In this document: piece by piece, positions 49,593 through 57,224 of the stretch | Layout: every line of letters starts with the position of its first letter | Numbering within the stretch: the stretch's first letter is position 1 | Assembly: GCF_009695745.1 (NCBI RefSeq) | Contig: NZ_VUNH01000009.1 | Span: 1-64,000 of the forward strand | Length of the DNA: 64,000 nucleotides | Direction: 5' to 3' | Origin: Pyramidobacter porci | GTDB taxonomy: Bacteria > Synergistota > Synergistia > Synergistales > Dethiosulfovibrionaceae | The notes under the pieces: generated by a model | What the model saw: the letters and a program-made list of their open reading frames with translations, nothing else | Databases searched by the model: none | Told to the model about the DNA's origin: nothing | Position numbers and translations under genes: made by a program

Positions 49593-50429
49593 ATGGAATT
49601 TCGAAACTGCTGGGGCAAGATAAACCTGTCTTTGCGAGTTGTGGGCAGACTGCGATCCGGCTATCACGAGCTGTGCTCCATCTTTTTCAAAATCGGGCCG
49701 GTCGATTGCTTGACAATTAATGAGAGTGTAGAGGATAATGTAAGGGTAATTTTTAGCCGGACAAAGTCAGGCATTCAGGGACGCAATATTCTTTTGAAAA
49801 CGTTGGATAAAATCCGCGCTGCGGGCATCGCCATACCGCCGCTGGACATGCGCCTCGAGAAAAGAGTGCCGCCGGGAACGGGGCTGGGCAGCGGCAGCGG
49901 CGACGCCGCCGCGCTTTTGGATTATCTGGTGTCGGCGGGGTATCCTGTGGAACGGTTCGCTGCGGAAATCGGCGCCGACGTTCCTTTTTTGCTCAGCCAG
50001 GCTCCTGTGGCGCTTGCGCGGGGGGCGGGAGAAAAGCTCGCGCCGCTGCAAGCCCCCTCCGCTCGCTGGCGAGTTGCCGTCGTCATACCGGCGTGGCGTT
50101 GTGTGACGGCCGATATGTTTGTCAGACTGGACGAATATTTTCATGACGAATGGAAAAGCACGGGCGGGCGGGCGCGCTCCGAAGCGTGTCAAGTTTTTGA
50201 CCGGCTTGTGCGCGGAGAGTTCTTCGGCCTGCTGCCCAACGATTTTTCCGACCTGCTTTTAAGGGAACACGGCGAATATCGGGCGCTTTTTGCCGATTTT
50301 TATCGGACAGGGGCCATCGCCTGGGGAATCAGCGGCAGCGGCAGCTCTGCCTTTGCCTTGTGGAATGAGAACGACTTTTGTGGTTTCAGTACCACGCTGC
50401 CCTGGGTGGAGGACGTGCTTATTTTTTGA
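49593..50429 (+). CDS. ispE: 4-diphosphocytidyl-2-C-methyl-D-erythritol kinase
   Basis: GHMP kinase of the non-mevalonate isoprenoid pathway. 278 residues. WGKINLSLRVVGRLRSGYHEL is the family N-terminus (key part KINLSLRVVG). The glycine-rich ATP loop PPGTGLGSGSGDAAA lies at 93-107, ADVPFLL follows, and a second loop GISGSGSSAFAL is near the end. AGGAGG precedes the ATG. The ispE-purR order is the same as in Bacillus. Confidence 0.94.
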   Translation: MEFRNCWGKINLSLRVVGRLRSGYHELCSIFFKIGPVDCLTINESVEDNVRVIFSRTKSGIQGRNILLKTLDKIRAAGIAIPPLDMRLEKRVPPGTGLGSGSGDAAALLDYLVSAGYPVERFAAEIGADVPFLLSQAPVALARGAGEKLAPLQAPSARWRVAVVIPAWRCVTADMFVRLDEYFHDEWKSTGGRARSEACQVFDRLVRGEFFGLLPNDFSDLLLREHGEYRALFADFYRTGAIAWGISGSGSSAFALWNENDFCGFSTTLPWVEDVLIF

Positions 50430-50455
50430 ATTGAAAAGAGAAGGTGTGACACGAC

Positions 50456-51244
50456 ATGAAAGGTCAGCGTACGGAACGGCTCATTCGCATAACTTCCAAA
50501 TTTCTTTCTTCCCCGTCATGTCAGATTTCACTGACCGGTCTGGCCGATGAGTTCGGGGTTTCGAAGACCGTTATCAGCGACGACGTGTCCATGGTGAACG
50601 ACGCCCTGACGCGGGAAGGATACGGCCGTCTGATCGTAGACCGCGGTCGTACCGGCGGGGCTTTTTTCGTCCCCGCCTTGTCCTCGGAACGCCGCGAAGA
50701 GTTTTTGAAAAACGTCGCGAAAATTCTTTCCGCCCCCAGCCGCTTGTTGCCGGGAGGGCTGATCTATTATGCGGATATCCTCTTCAATCCGGTTTACACG
50801 GATGTCTTGGGATTGGCTTTCGCTTCGGATTTTAAAGATCTTCATCCCTCTCTGATCATGACCTCGGAGGTTAAAGGGATCCCCCTTGGGCTGGCGACGG
50901 CTCGGGCTCTGGGCGTGCCTCTGGCGGTGTGCCGTTTTCGAAACCGCGCCAGCGATGGGCCGGCCGTCTGCGTGCATTATCCGACGCAGAGCGGCGAAGT
51001 CCGCTCGATGTATATGGGAACGAAAATCCTTTCGCCCGACGACAAAGTGCTTCTGATCGACGACTTCATGCACGGCGGCAGCACCGCTGCCGGAATGGTT
51101 CAGGTCGTGAACGAGTTTCGCGCGGAATTGGTCGGTATGGGCGTGTTTATCGCCGTAGACGAGCCGGAGGAAAAAGCCGTCAGCGAATATAAAGCTTTAT
51201 TGAAGCTGTCTTTGCACGGCGGGGAGCGCGTTTCGCTTTTCTGA
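50456..51244 (+). CDS. purR: Purine operon repressor PurR (Bacillus type)
   Basis: Transcription regulator released from DNA by PRPP; it is unrelated to the LacI-type PurR of E. coli. 262 residues: an N-terminal winged helix (about 1-75, SLTGLADEFGVSKTVISDDV) and a phosphoribosyltransferase-like domain with the PRPP loop VLLIDDFMHGGST at 198-210 (the Asp-Asp pair and the trailing GGST are intact). Linked to ispE. Its likely target is the pur operon at 31-39 kb, but paired PurBoxes were not seen by eye upstream of purS. Confidence 0.93.
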   Translation: MKGQRTERLIRITSKFLSSPSCQISLTGLADEFGVSKTVISDDVSMVNDALTREGYGRLIVDRGRTGGAFFVPALSSERREEFLKNVAKILSAPSRLLPGGLIYYADILFNPVYTDVLGLAFASDFKDLHPSLIMTSEVKGIPLGLATARALGVPLAVCRFRNRASDGPAVCVHYPTQSGEVRSMYMGTKILSPDDKVLLIDDFMHGGSTAAGMVQVVNEFRAELVGMGVFIAVDEPEEKAVSEYKALLKLSLHGGERVSLF

Positions 51245-51262
51245 TGCTGGATGGATGATGGG

Positions 51263-51291
51263 TTGACTCATGTCGTGGCGCTGGTTATAAT
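51263..51291 (+). promoter_or_regulatory. Strong promoter upstream of the ferredoxin and tRNA
   Basis: TTGACT (51263-51268), a 17-nt spacer, TATAAT (51286-51291). It ends 28 nt before the ferredoxin ATG. No other promoter is visible before the tRNA at 51528, so both are probably transcribed together. Confidence 0.75.
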
Positions 51292-51318
51292 TGTGCGTCG
51301 TGGGAAGGGGACTGGCTC

Positions 51319-51498
51319 ATGTTTGTGACCCTAGATACGGAGAAGTGTATTGGCTGCGGCGTCTGCGTACAAATCGCGCCGGACGTTTTCTCTCTTGACG
51401 AAGCACGCGGCGTGGCGAAAGTCATTCGCCAGGAAGGCAATGCAGCGGTGGAACAGGCTGTAAAAAGCTGTCCGGTTTCGTGCATTGCGATTGAATGA
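51319..51498 (+). CDS. Small single-cluster ferredoxin
   Basis: Cytoplasmic electron carrier of 59 residues. The first three cluster cysteines are C10, C13 and C16 (CIGCGVC) and the fourth is in the KSCPVSCIAIE tail, where two Cys are present, as in Thermotoga-type [4Fe-4S] ferredoxins in which the additional Cys pair can form a disulfide. GGGAAGGGG precedes the ATG. Likely partner of the pyruvate:ferredoxin oxidoreductase or of radical SAM enzymes. Confidence 0.92.
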   Translation: MFVTLDTEKCIGCGVCVQIAPDVFSLDEARGVAKVIRQEGNAAVEQAVKSCPVSCIAIE

Positions 51499-51527
51499 CG
51501 TTCGTCGTCTGATCGCATGATCTGAGA

Positions 51528-51602
51528 GGGCCCATAGCTCAAGGGTAGAGCTGCCGGCTCATAACCGGGAGGTTCCAGGTTCGAACCCTGGTGGGCCCAC
51601 CA
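51528..51602 (+). tRNA. tRNA with CAT anticodon (elongator Met or lysidine-type Ile2)
   Basis: 75 nt including an encoded CCA. Acceptor GGGCCCA pairs with TGGGCCC, the anticodon loop is CTCATAA, and the T arm is CCAGG-TTCGAAC-CCTGG. The anticodon stem pairs four of five; position 27-43 is G-G. CAT could mean Met or, after lysidine modification of C34, Ile reading AUA. It is not the initiator, because the three G-C pairs of the initiator anticodon stem are missing. Confidence 0.93.
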
Positions 51603-51631
51603 TTTTCTGTTACTTAATTGAATTTCTCGTG

Positions 51632-51658
51632 AAACCTCGCGTGCGGCGAGGTTTTTTT
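51632..51658 (+). terminator. Terminator after the tRNA
   Basis: AACCTCGC and GCGAGGTT form an 8-bp stem with a run of seven T at 51652-51658. Confidence 0.9.
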
Positions 51659-51788
51659 GTTATACTGTGTTTGTCGCTTTGCGGCTCTCCCTCGGAACGC
51701 CGCAAGGTTTGAGCTTTTATTGAAGAAACACAGTTGTCGAAAATACAGAGCTGCCGCGTACGGCAGCGTTCTCGGGAGGCTGAAGGCA

Positions 51789-53327
51789 TTGAATAAGTTG
51801 AAGGGGAAGATCGGCGAGGCGCTCACGTCAGTTACGCCTATTTCTCTCTTGGTCGTTGTGCTGAGCGCATTGATCGTCCCCATGCCTGCGGAAATACTGA
51901 TGCTTTTTCTTGTCGGCGCGGTGCTTTTGATCGTGGGGATGGGATTTTTTTCTCTCGGTGCGGACATGTCCATGATGCCGATGGGGGAGGGCGTCGGGAA
52001 GCAGATCACTCTGCTGCGCAAACTCTCCTTTGCCGTGCCCGTTTGTTTTTTGCTCGGTCTGATCACGACGATTGCCGAGCCGGATCTGCAGGTATTGGCC
52101 GAGCAGGTGCCGGCGGTTTCGGATTTTACGCTGGTCATCACCGTTGCCGGCGGTGTCGGCGTTTTTCTTGTCATCGCCATGCTTCGCCCTCTGTTGAAAA
52201 TCGATCTCGCTCACGTTTTGTTGTTTCTGTATGGCGTGGTTTTTCTTCTCGCGTACTTTACGCCGCAGTCTTTTATTCCCGTCGCTTTTGACGCCGGCGG
52301 CGTCACGACGGGACCGATCACCGTCCCGTTCATCATCTCTCTGGGCGTCGGCATGGCATCGATGCGCCACGATGAATCGTCCCGGGAGGACAGTTTCGGC
52401 CTCGTTTCCCTCTGCAGCGTCGGCCCCATTTTGACGGTGATGCTCCTGGGAATGATCTATAATCCCCAGGCGGCGGCCGTATCGCAAACGATCGCCTCGC
52501 TGGACAAGATGACTTCGATCGACATCGCCGAAAGCTTCTTTGTAAAAGTTCCCGCTTATTTGAAAGAGGTCTCGCTCGCCTTAACGCCCGTGGTCGCTTT
52601 TTTTGTCGTTTTTCAGGGGATTTTCGCCCTTTTCCGCCGTGGCTCTCTTGTCCGTATCGTCGTGGGGGTTGCCTATACGTTTATCGGGCTTGTGCTTTTT
52701 CTTACCGGCGTCAACGTCGGCTTCATGCCGGCCGGACACTTCATCGGCAAGTCGCTGGCCATGTCCGAGTACAGATGGCTGCTGTTGCCTATTGGATTGA
52801 TTATCGGTTATTATGTGGTTGACGCGGAGCCGGCCGTCCACGTTTTGAACAAGCAGGTCGAAGAGATTACCGGCGGCACCATTTCGCAACGAGCCATGCA
52901 TGTCAGTTTGGCCTGCGGCGTGGCCTGTTCCGTTGCGTTTGCGATGCTGCGCGCGATTACGGGACTGTCCATTTACTGGATCATTATCCCGGGGTATGCG
53001 CTGGCGCTTGCTCTGACTTTTTTCGTTCCTCCCATTTTTACCGGAATCGCCTTCGACTCCGGCGGCGTTGCCAGCGGTCCCATGACGGCGACGTTTCTTC
53101 TGCCGTTGGCCATGGGCGCATGCGAAGGCGCGGGCGGTTCCATTCTGACGGACGCGTTTGGCGTCGTCGCCATGGTGGCAATGACGCCGCTCATTTCAAT
53201 CCAAATTCTTGGCGTGCTCTATAACATGCGTCTGAAGGCCGCTGCCAAGCAGCCGCCGGTCAGCAAGGTTTACGACAATTTCGTTATTATCGAGTACACG
53301 CCGGAGGAGCTTGCCTATAATGACTGA
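51789..53327 (+). CDS. DUF1538-family polytopic membrane protein (putative permease)
   Basis: 512-residue inner-membrane protein with an internal duplication. Each half has about six membrane segments, and three paired motifs recur with an offset of about 250: AEPDLQVLAEQV (96) and AEPAVHVLNKQV (346); FDAGGVTTGP (167-176) and FDSGGVASGP (422-431); EDSFGLVSL and TDAFGVVAM. This matches the family called DUF1538, of unknown function. Paired GGV/GP loops in inverted or tandem halves are what one expects of a secondary transporter. TTG start at 51789 behind GGGAGG; a longer N-terminal extension runs into the terminator. It overlaps the PII-like gene by 8 nt, implying coupled synthesis. Confidence 0.85.
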   Translation: MNKLKGKIGEALTSVTPISLLVVVLSALIVPMPAEILMLFLVGAVLLIVGMGFFSLGADMSMMPMGEGVGKQITLLRKLSFAVPVCFLLGLITTIAEPDLQVLAEQVPAVSDFTLVITVAGGVGVFLVIAMLRPLLKIDLAHVLLFLYGVVFLLAYFTPQSFIPVAFDAGGVTTGPITVPFIISLGVGMASMRHDESSREDSFGLVSLCSVGPILTVMLLGMIYNPQAAAVSQTIASLDKMTSIDIAESFFVKVPAYLKEVSLALTPVVAFFVVFQGIFALFRRGSLVRIVVGVAYTFIGLVLFLTGVNVGFMPAGHFIGKSLAMSEYRWLLLPIGLIIGYYVVDAEPAVHVLNKQVEEITGGTISQRAMHVSLACGVACSVAFAMLRAITGLSIYWIIIPGYALALALTFFVPPIFTGIAFDSGGVASGPMTATFLLPLAMGACEGAGGSILTDAFGVVAMVAMTPLISIQILGVLYNMRLKAAAKQPPVSKVYDNFVIIEYTPEELAYND

Positions 53328-54030
53328 GAAATTGCCCGTAATGGAACTCATGGTCACGATTGTTGACCGAACCAAAGCGGTTCAGGCCACAAATTTCTTC
53401 AAAGGGAAAAACGTTTCTCTAACGCTTTCCTGTTGGGGAAGAGGAACGGCGAGCACCGAGATTTTGGACATCTTGGGCATCGGCGAAAAGGAAAAAGTCG
53501 TTGTGTTCAGCTTGACCCCGCGTTCCTGGATCCCCGCTCTCATCACCCAGATCTCGGACGATATGCAGCTTCGCAACGCCGGGCGGGGGATCCTTTTTAC
53601 CATCCCGCTTTCATCCGTGAACCAGGGAATACCGCGACGTTATTTGTCGGCTATTCGAGAGAAAAAAAACGAGGAGCGCGTCATGTATAAGACGAACGAA
53701 AACAAATATGAATTGATCATTGTCAGTACGGAAGACGGTTTCGTCGATTCGATCATGAAATCCGCCCGGAACGCCGGCGCGCGCGGGGGGACCGTGATGA
53801 AGGCCCGTGCTGTCGGCGACGAAAATACGGAAAGTTTTTTTGGATTGAAACTGTATGATGAAATGGAAATTCTGGCAATACTGGTTCAACGCGAAGAAAA
53901 ATTGAAGATCATGTCCGCCGTCAGCAAAACTCTGGCGGAGAAATCCCCGGAAATGGGCACGATTTTTTCAGTGCCGGTCGACGATGTCGTAGGAGTCGGC
54001 GCGGTCCTGGAGAGTCCCGACCCGGCGTAG
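53320..54030 (+). CDS. Tandem PII-like (GlnB-fold) signalling protein
   Basis: 236-residue cytoplasmic protein made of two ferredoxin-like PII modules, about 1-105 and 128-228. The second resembles classical PII: after a beta strand and helix comes AGARGGTVMKARAVG (152-166), corresponding to the G-x-G-TV segment before the T-loop, and near the end MGTIFSVPVDDVVGV (212-226), matching the PII motif IFVxPVEDVVRI. The first ends similarly (AGRGILFTIPLSSV, 87-100). The T-loop is short. GGAGGAG precedes the ATG. PII proteins block or open a membrane partner by binding ATP/ADP or other effectors; here the partner would be the overlapping DUF1538 permease. Confidence 0.8.
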   Translation: MTEKLPVMELMVTIVDRTKAVQATNFFKGKNVSLTLSCWGRGTASTEILDILGIGEKEKVVVFSLTPRSWIPALITQISDDMQLRNAGRGILFTIPLSSVNQGIPRRYLSAIREKKNEERVMYKTNENKYELIIVSTEDGFVDSIMKSARNAGARGGTVMKARAVGDENTESFFGLKLYDEMEILAILVQREEKLKIMSAVSKTLAEKSPEMGTIFSVPVDDVVGVGAVLESPDPA

Positions 54031-54062
54031 CAACGAGAGATCTGAATTCGATCGTTAGCAGA

Positions 54063-54081
54063 CCGCGCGTGAGGCGCGCGG
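54063..54081 (+). terminator. GC-rich hairpin after the PII-like gene
   Basis: CCGCGCG, loop TGAGG, CGCGCGG: a 7-bp all-GC stem 32 nt past the stop, without a T run. A possible Rho-assisted terminator. Confidence 0.5.
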
Positions 54082-54181
54082 ATAATGGACGGTCATATTA
54101 AAACTTTTGCGCGATCCGTCATGTCGATTTTTATGTATTAATATGCTATACTAAGGGCGCGACAACGGCGGCTCGGGGAAT

Positions 54182-54216
54182 AAAAAAATCCGCAAGACGC
54201 TTTGTCTCGCGGATTT
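54182..54216 (-). terminator. Terminator of tRNA-Val
   Basis: On the minus strand AAATCCGC and GCGGATTT enclose a partly paired GAGAC/GTCTT region and are followed by seven T. Confidence 0.9.
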
Positions 54217-54228
54217 ACTGGTTTCATA

Positions 54229-54303
54229 TGGTGGGCGATACAGGGTTCGAACCTGTGACCTCTTCCGTGTGAAGGAAGCGCTCTTCCGCTGAGCTAATCG
54301 CCC
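54229..54303 (-). tRNA. tRNA-Val (CAC)
   Basis: 75 nt with encoded CCA. Acceptor GGGCGAT pairs with ATCGCCC; the anticodon stem CTTCC/GGAAG encloses TTCACAC, anticodon CAC; T arm ACAGG-TTCGAAC-CCTGT. It has its own promoter and terminator and stands alone. Confidence 0.96.
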
Positions 54304-54324
54304 TTTTTGTTTGCAACGTATGAG

Positions 54325-54353
54325 ATTATAAATGCTTCGTACGATTTTTGCAA
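54325..54353 (-). promoter_or_regulatory. Promoter of tRNA-Val
   Basis: On the minus strand TTGCAA (54353-54348), a 17-nt spacer and a perfect TATAAT (54330-54325), about 20 nt upstream of the tRNA 5' end. Confidence 0.85.
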
Positions 54354-54478
54354 CCCCCAAAGGGAGAAGTTGCTTGTATACGGTGTTTTGCTTTTGTGGT
54401 AAGATTTGAAAAGTTAGATGGATAAAATGCGCTGTATGCAGTCAAATGGATATCTCATCGTGCAGGGGAGTGCCCAAA

Positions 54479-54910
54479 ATGATCGATATGTCCTATTTAA
54501 CGGGCGGAAAAATTTATTGGGATGATTGGCGTTTTGTGCCATGGCAAAGCGGCAGCGCGTCGGGGGTTTATCGTCGGGTCGATTTCATAAAAGCGGGATT
54601 GCTTGGCGAGGTTGGCCGTTATAAAGCGGACGATTACATTGTCTGGAAATACGAGGATGGGGACCTTGAGTGCCTGTTTAAAAATGCCAGGCATCAAAAA
54701 GGCTTGATGCTTCAGCGCTATATTTTTGTCCGCCCCGAAGGGGATACCACTTCAAAAAGCAAATCGTTCCGGCTGGGATTCAGCGGCTTTGTCGAAGTCT
54801 ATCAGTATACGCCTCTGGGAGATTCGTTGAAAAGACTGACCGATCTTACCCAGCTCATCGATGCGGCCCACAAATATGCCTTGGCTCATCAGGGGGAGTT
54901 GTCGGTATAA
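54479..54910 (+). CDS. Protein of unknown function
   Basis: Not recognised. 143 residues, soluble, rich in aromatics (YWDDWRFVPWQ, YIVWKYEDGDLECLF), without signal peptide or membrane segment. A beta-rich N-terminal part and a C-terminal helix (RLTDLTQLIDAAHKYALAHQ) are suggested. The ATG at 54479 is chosen because GGGGAG lies nine bases upstream; an ATG at 54446 would add 11 residues. It stands alone between tRNA-Val and the CstA-family gene, which starts 122 nt downstream and may be co-transcribed. Confidence 0.6.
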   Translation: MIDMSYLTGGKIYWDDWRFVPWQSGSASGVYRRVDFIKAGLLGEVGRYKADDYIVWKYEDGDLECLFKNARHQKGLMLQRYIFVRPEGDTTSKSKSFRLGFSGFVEVYQYTPLGDSLKRLTDLTQLIDAAHKYALAHQGELSV

Positions 54911-55031
54911 AGCGCAGGAGTGGCAGAATTTCATGGGGTGAGTGCCGGGAGGAAAGCAGGTCCTTCCGGTTCACGATAGAAAAACGCCCAAGACGAAAGG
55001 GCGCAAAAAATTGTACGGAGGTGTGTTTTAT

Positions 55032-56690
55032 ATGCTGTTCCCAATGATGTTCGGTGTTTCTGCTGTCGTATTTATCATCGGCTACATCTTTTATGGGCGC
55101 TTTATGGCGAATATCTACGGCCTTTCCGACACGAACGAGACTCCTGCTGTCAAGTTCGAAGATGGGATCGACTACTGTCCTGCCCATCCGGCCGTTTTGC
55201 TGGGGCACCACTTCGCTTCGATCGCCGGCGCTGGTCCCATCACGGGCCCCATCGCCGCGGCCATGAGGTTTGGCTGGCTGCCTACGATTTTGTGGTGCGT
55301 CATCGGTTCGACCTTCCTCGGCGGACCGCATGACATGGGCGCGCTGGTCGCCTCTCTTCGCCATGACGGCCAGTCAATCGGTGCGGTTGTCGAAAAATGG
55401 ATCGGCAAAACGGGAAAATTCCTTTTCCTGAGTTTTACGATCCTCACGCTGATCCTCGTCGTCGCCGTTTTCCTGGTCATGTCCGCCGGTACGTTCGCGG
55501 CCGATCCGGTCGTCGCGTTCGTCAGCACTCTCTATATTGTCTTGGCTGTCATCGCCGGCTTTATGATCTATCGCTGGCACGTTCCTCTCTGGGTTGTCAC
55601 GATCGTCATGCTCGCTTTGATTGTCGGCGGCTGCGTCAAGGTGAACGCCGAGACGGCCCCTTGGCTGATCAACACTGTTTTTGCCCATGACATCAATTTC
55701 TGGAACGCGTTCCTCGGCGTTTATATTTTCTTTGCTTCCATTCTGCCGGTGTGGATGCTCCTTCAGCCCCGCGATTACTTGGCCTCTTACTTCCTGTATT
55801 TTGCCGTGGCCATTGGCGCGTACGGCATGTTCGCCGGCAGTGCGCTCGATTCGAAAACCGTTTCCGTGGTGGCTGCCAATGTCCGCTATTTCGGTTTCTC
55901 TTCCAGCGCCATGTGGCCTGCCATGTTCGTCCTGGTTGCCTGCGGCGCCATTTCCGGTTTCCATAGCCTCGTCGGCAGCGGCACGACGTCCAAGCAGCTT
56001 CGCAAGGAGAAGGATGCCGTTCTTGTCGGCTATGGCGCCATGCTGATCGAAGGTCTGGTGGCCGTCATCTCCATTGGTACGCTGATGGTGCTTGGCCTTG
56101 AAGGCGCAAAGGGACTTTCTCCCGTGCAGATTTTCTCGTTGGGTTTTGGTAAATTTTCGACGCTTGTGGGGCTTGACGCCACGTTCGGTGCCCGCTTGGG
56201 CGCCATTGCCATCAACAGCTTCCTGCTGACTTCTCTTGATACGGCGACTCGTCTGGCTCGCTATCAGGTCCAGGAGATTACCGGCGGCAAAGTCAGCATG
56301 TATCCTGCGACGATTTTCGTTATCGTCCTCGCTCTTTGCCTGGTCTACACCAAGACTCACGATGTGAGCGGCAAGGTGATCGCGGCATGGTTGGCGATCT
56401 GGCCCATTTTCGGCGCGGCCAATCAAATGGTCGCCGCTTTGAGCCTTCTGAGCATCGCCGCCTGGGTCAAGCTTGGCCTCAAAAAGAAGCATACCTTCGT
56501 GTATGCTCCCTTCTGGTTCATGCTTGCAACGACAGTCTTCTCGCTGATCATCGAGGTGAAGGAACGGTTCGCGGTTGCTCAGCCCAACTATCTGCTTTCC
56601 TGCTTGGCGGTTATCCTCATCGTTCTCGGAATCGCCATGTCCATCGCTGGAATCAGGACCATGCATGCCAGCGAAAAACAAAGCGCCTGA
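55032..56690 (+). CDS. CstA family transporter (peptide or pyruvate uptake)
   Basis: 552-residue membrane protein of the CstA/BtsT family. These import peptides (CstA) or pyruvate (BtsT) in carbon-limited cells. Family markers are PAVLLGHHFASIAGAGPITGP near residue 55, GGPHDMGALVASLRHDGQSI near 98, GAISGFHSLVGSGTTSKQL near 320, and a region with LLTSLDTATRLARYQVQEI. It is shorter than E. coli CstA (701) and matches the short anaerobe-type variants. The ATG at 55032 follows GGAGGTG. A UUCG-type terminator ends the unit. Pyruvate is attractive given the pyruvate-handling enzymes in this window, but cannot be read from sequence. Confidence 0.9.
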   Translation: MLFPMMFGVSAVVFIIGYIFYGRFMANIYGLSDTNETPAVKFEDGIDYCPAHPAVLLGHHFASIAGAGPITGPIAAAMRFGWLPTILWCVIGSTFLGGPHDMGALVASLRHDGQSIGAVVEKWIGKTGKFLFLSFTILTLILVVAVFLVMSAGTFAADPVVAFVSTLYIVLAVIAGFMIYRWHVPLWVVTIVMLALIVGGCVKVNAETAPWLINTVFAHDINFWNAFLGVYIFFASILPVWMLLQPRDYLASYFLYFAVAIGAYGMFAGSALDSKTVSVVAANVRYFGFSSSAMWPAMFVLVACGAISGFHSLVGSGTTSKQLRKEKDAVLVGYGAMLIEGLVAVISIGTLMVLGLEGAKGLSPVQIFSLGFGKFSTLVGLDATFGARLGAIAINSFLLTSLDTATRLARYQVQEITGGKVSMYPATIFVIVLALCLVYTKTHDVSGKVIAAWLAIWPIFGAANQMVAALSLLSIAAWVKLGLKKKHTFVYAPFWFMLATTVFSLIIEVKERFAVAQPNYLLSCLAVILIVLGIAMSIAGIRTMHASEKQSA

Positions 56691-56712
56691 GACGACTGAA
56701 ACTGAAAAGGAC

Positions 56713-56747
56713 AAAAAATCTTCCTCTTCGGAGGAAGATTTTTTTTT
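56713..56747 (+). terminator. UUCG tetraloop terminator after the CstA-family gene
   Basis: AAAAATCTTCCTC, loop TTCG, GAGGAAGATTTTT followed by further T to 56747. A canonical rho-independent terminator. Confidence 0.95.
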
Positions 56748-56772
56748 GTGAACGAAAAGATCCCGTTTCATG

Positions 56773-56965
56773 CGAATTCTTGATAGAAAGTCTTGGCGTA
56801 GTTTGCTTGGCGCAGCAAAAGAGTTCATCCTTGTTTTCGTTAAACAGGGCACAAGTTCTTCGCCCTTTTCGGCGCGCCGAAAAGGGCGTGAGATCCTGTG
56901 TTGCGTGATTTTTGTAACACCACCGTGTGTAGCGCGGCGTTTTTCAATCGGGGCTTTTATTTTTC
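56773..56965 (+). repeat. Dispersed structured element, copy B, with a fragment of the second element
   Basis: From about 56831 the sequence follows the element seen at 57909-58065: TTGTTTTCGTTAA, GGGCACAAGTTCTTCGCCC, a hairpin with arms GTGTTGC and GTAACAC, then GCGCGGCGTTTTTCAAT. At 56861-56888 it contains a perfect 28-nt palindrome (CGCCCTTTTCGGCG and its complement). The preceding 56777-56790 (TTCTTGATAGAAAG) is identical to 58073-58086 of the second element. The right terminus is lost. Confidence 0.6.
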
Positions 56966-57050
56966 GGCATGCGTTATCTACTTGCCTGCTCCTCGCGAAA
57001 TGGTGAGTTTAAGAAAGGGGCCCTCGTTTTCACAATGTTAATTATTGTAT

Positions 57051-57079
57051 TTGACAAAGAGTTGTAATTTTGATATTAT
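57051..57079 (+). promoter_or_regulatory. Near-consensus sigma-70 promoter of the GntR gene
   Basis: TTGACA (57051-57056), a 17-nt spacer, TATTAT (57074-57079). The leader to the TTG start at 57225 is about 140 nt and carries the palindrome at 57095-57120. Confidence 0.85.
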
Positions 57080-57094
57080 TCAAACACAACATGG

Positions 57095-57120
57095 TATTTT
57101 TTTGGTATACTGAAAAAATA
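57095..57120. promoter_or_regulatory. 26-bp palindrome centred on GTATAC: probable GntR/FCD operator
   Basis: Eleven of thirteen base pairs are symmetric about 57107.5, and the two exceptions are G-T. The core TTGGTATACTGA resembles the TTGTATACAA-type sites bound by several FCD-subfamily GntR regulators. It lies about 15 nt past the -10 box, where a bound dimer would block transcription. Autoregulation is inferred. Confidence 0.65.
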
Positions 57121-57224
57121 CTGACGGGATTTTATGATGTTCTACGCGCATAAATGGAAAGTGAAAAGCCGTTCTTTTTAAGAAGATTTTACGTTATGCT
57201 GCAACGTCAAAGGGAGGGGAAATA

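Noticed and set aside
54942..55031. 30-residue N-terminal extension of the CstA-family protein
   Set aside because: The ATG at 55032 has a GGAGGTG box and begins directly with the first membrane helix; the extension is polar and basic without a site of its own.
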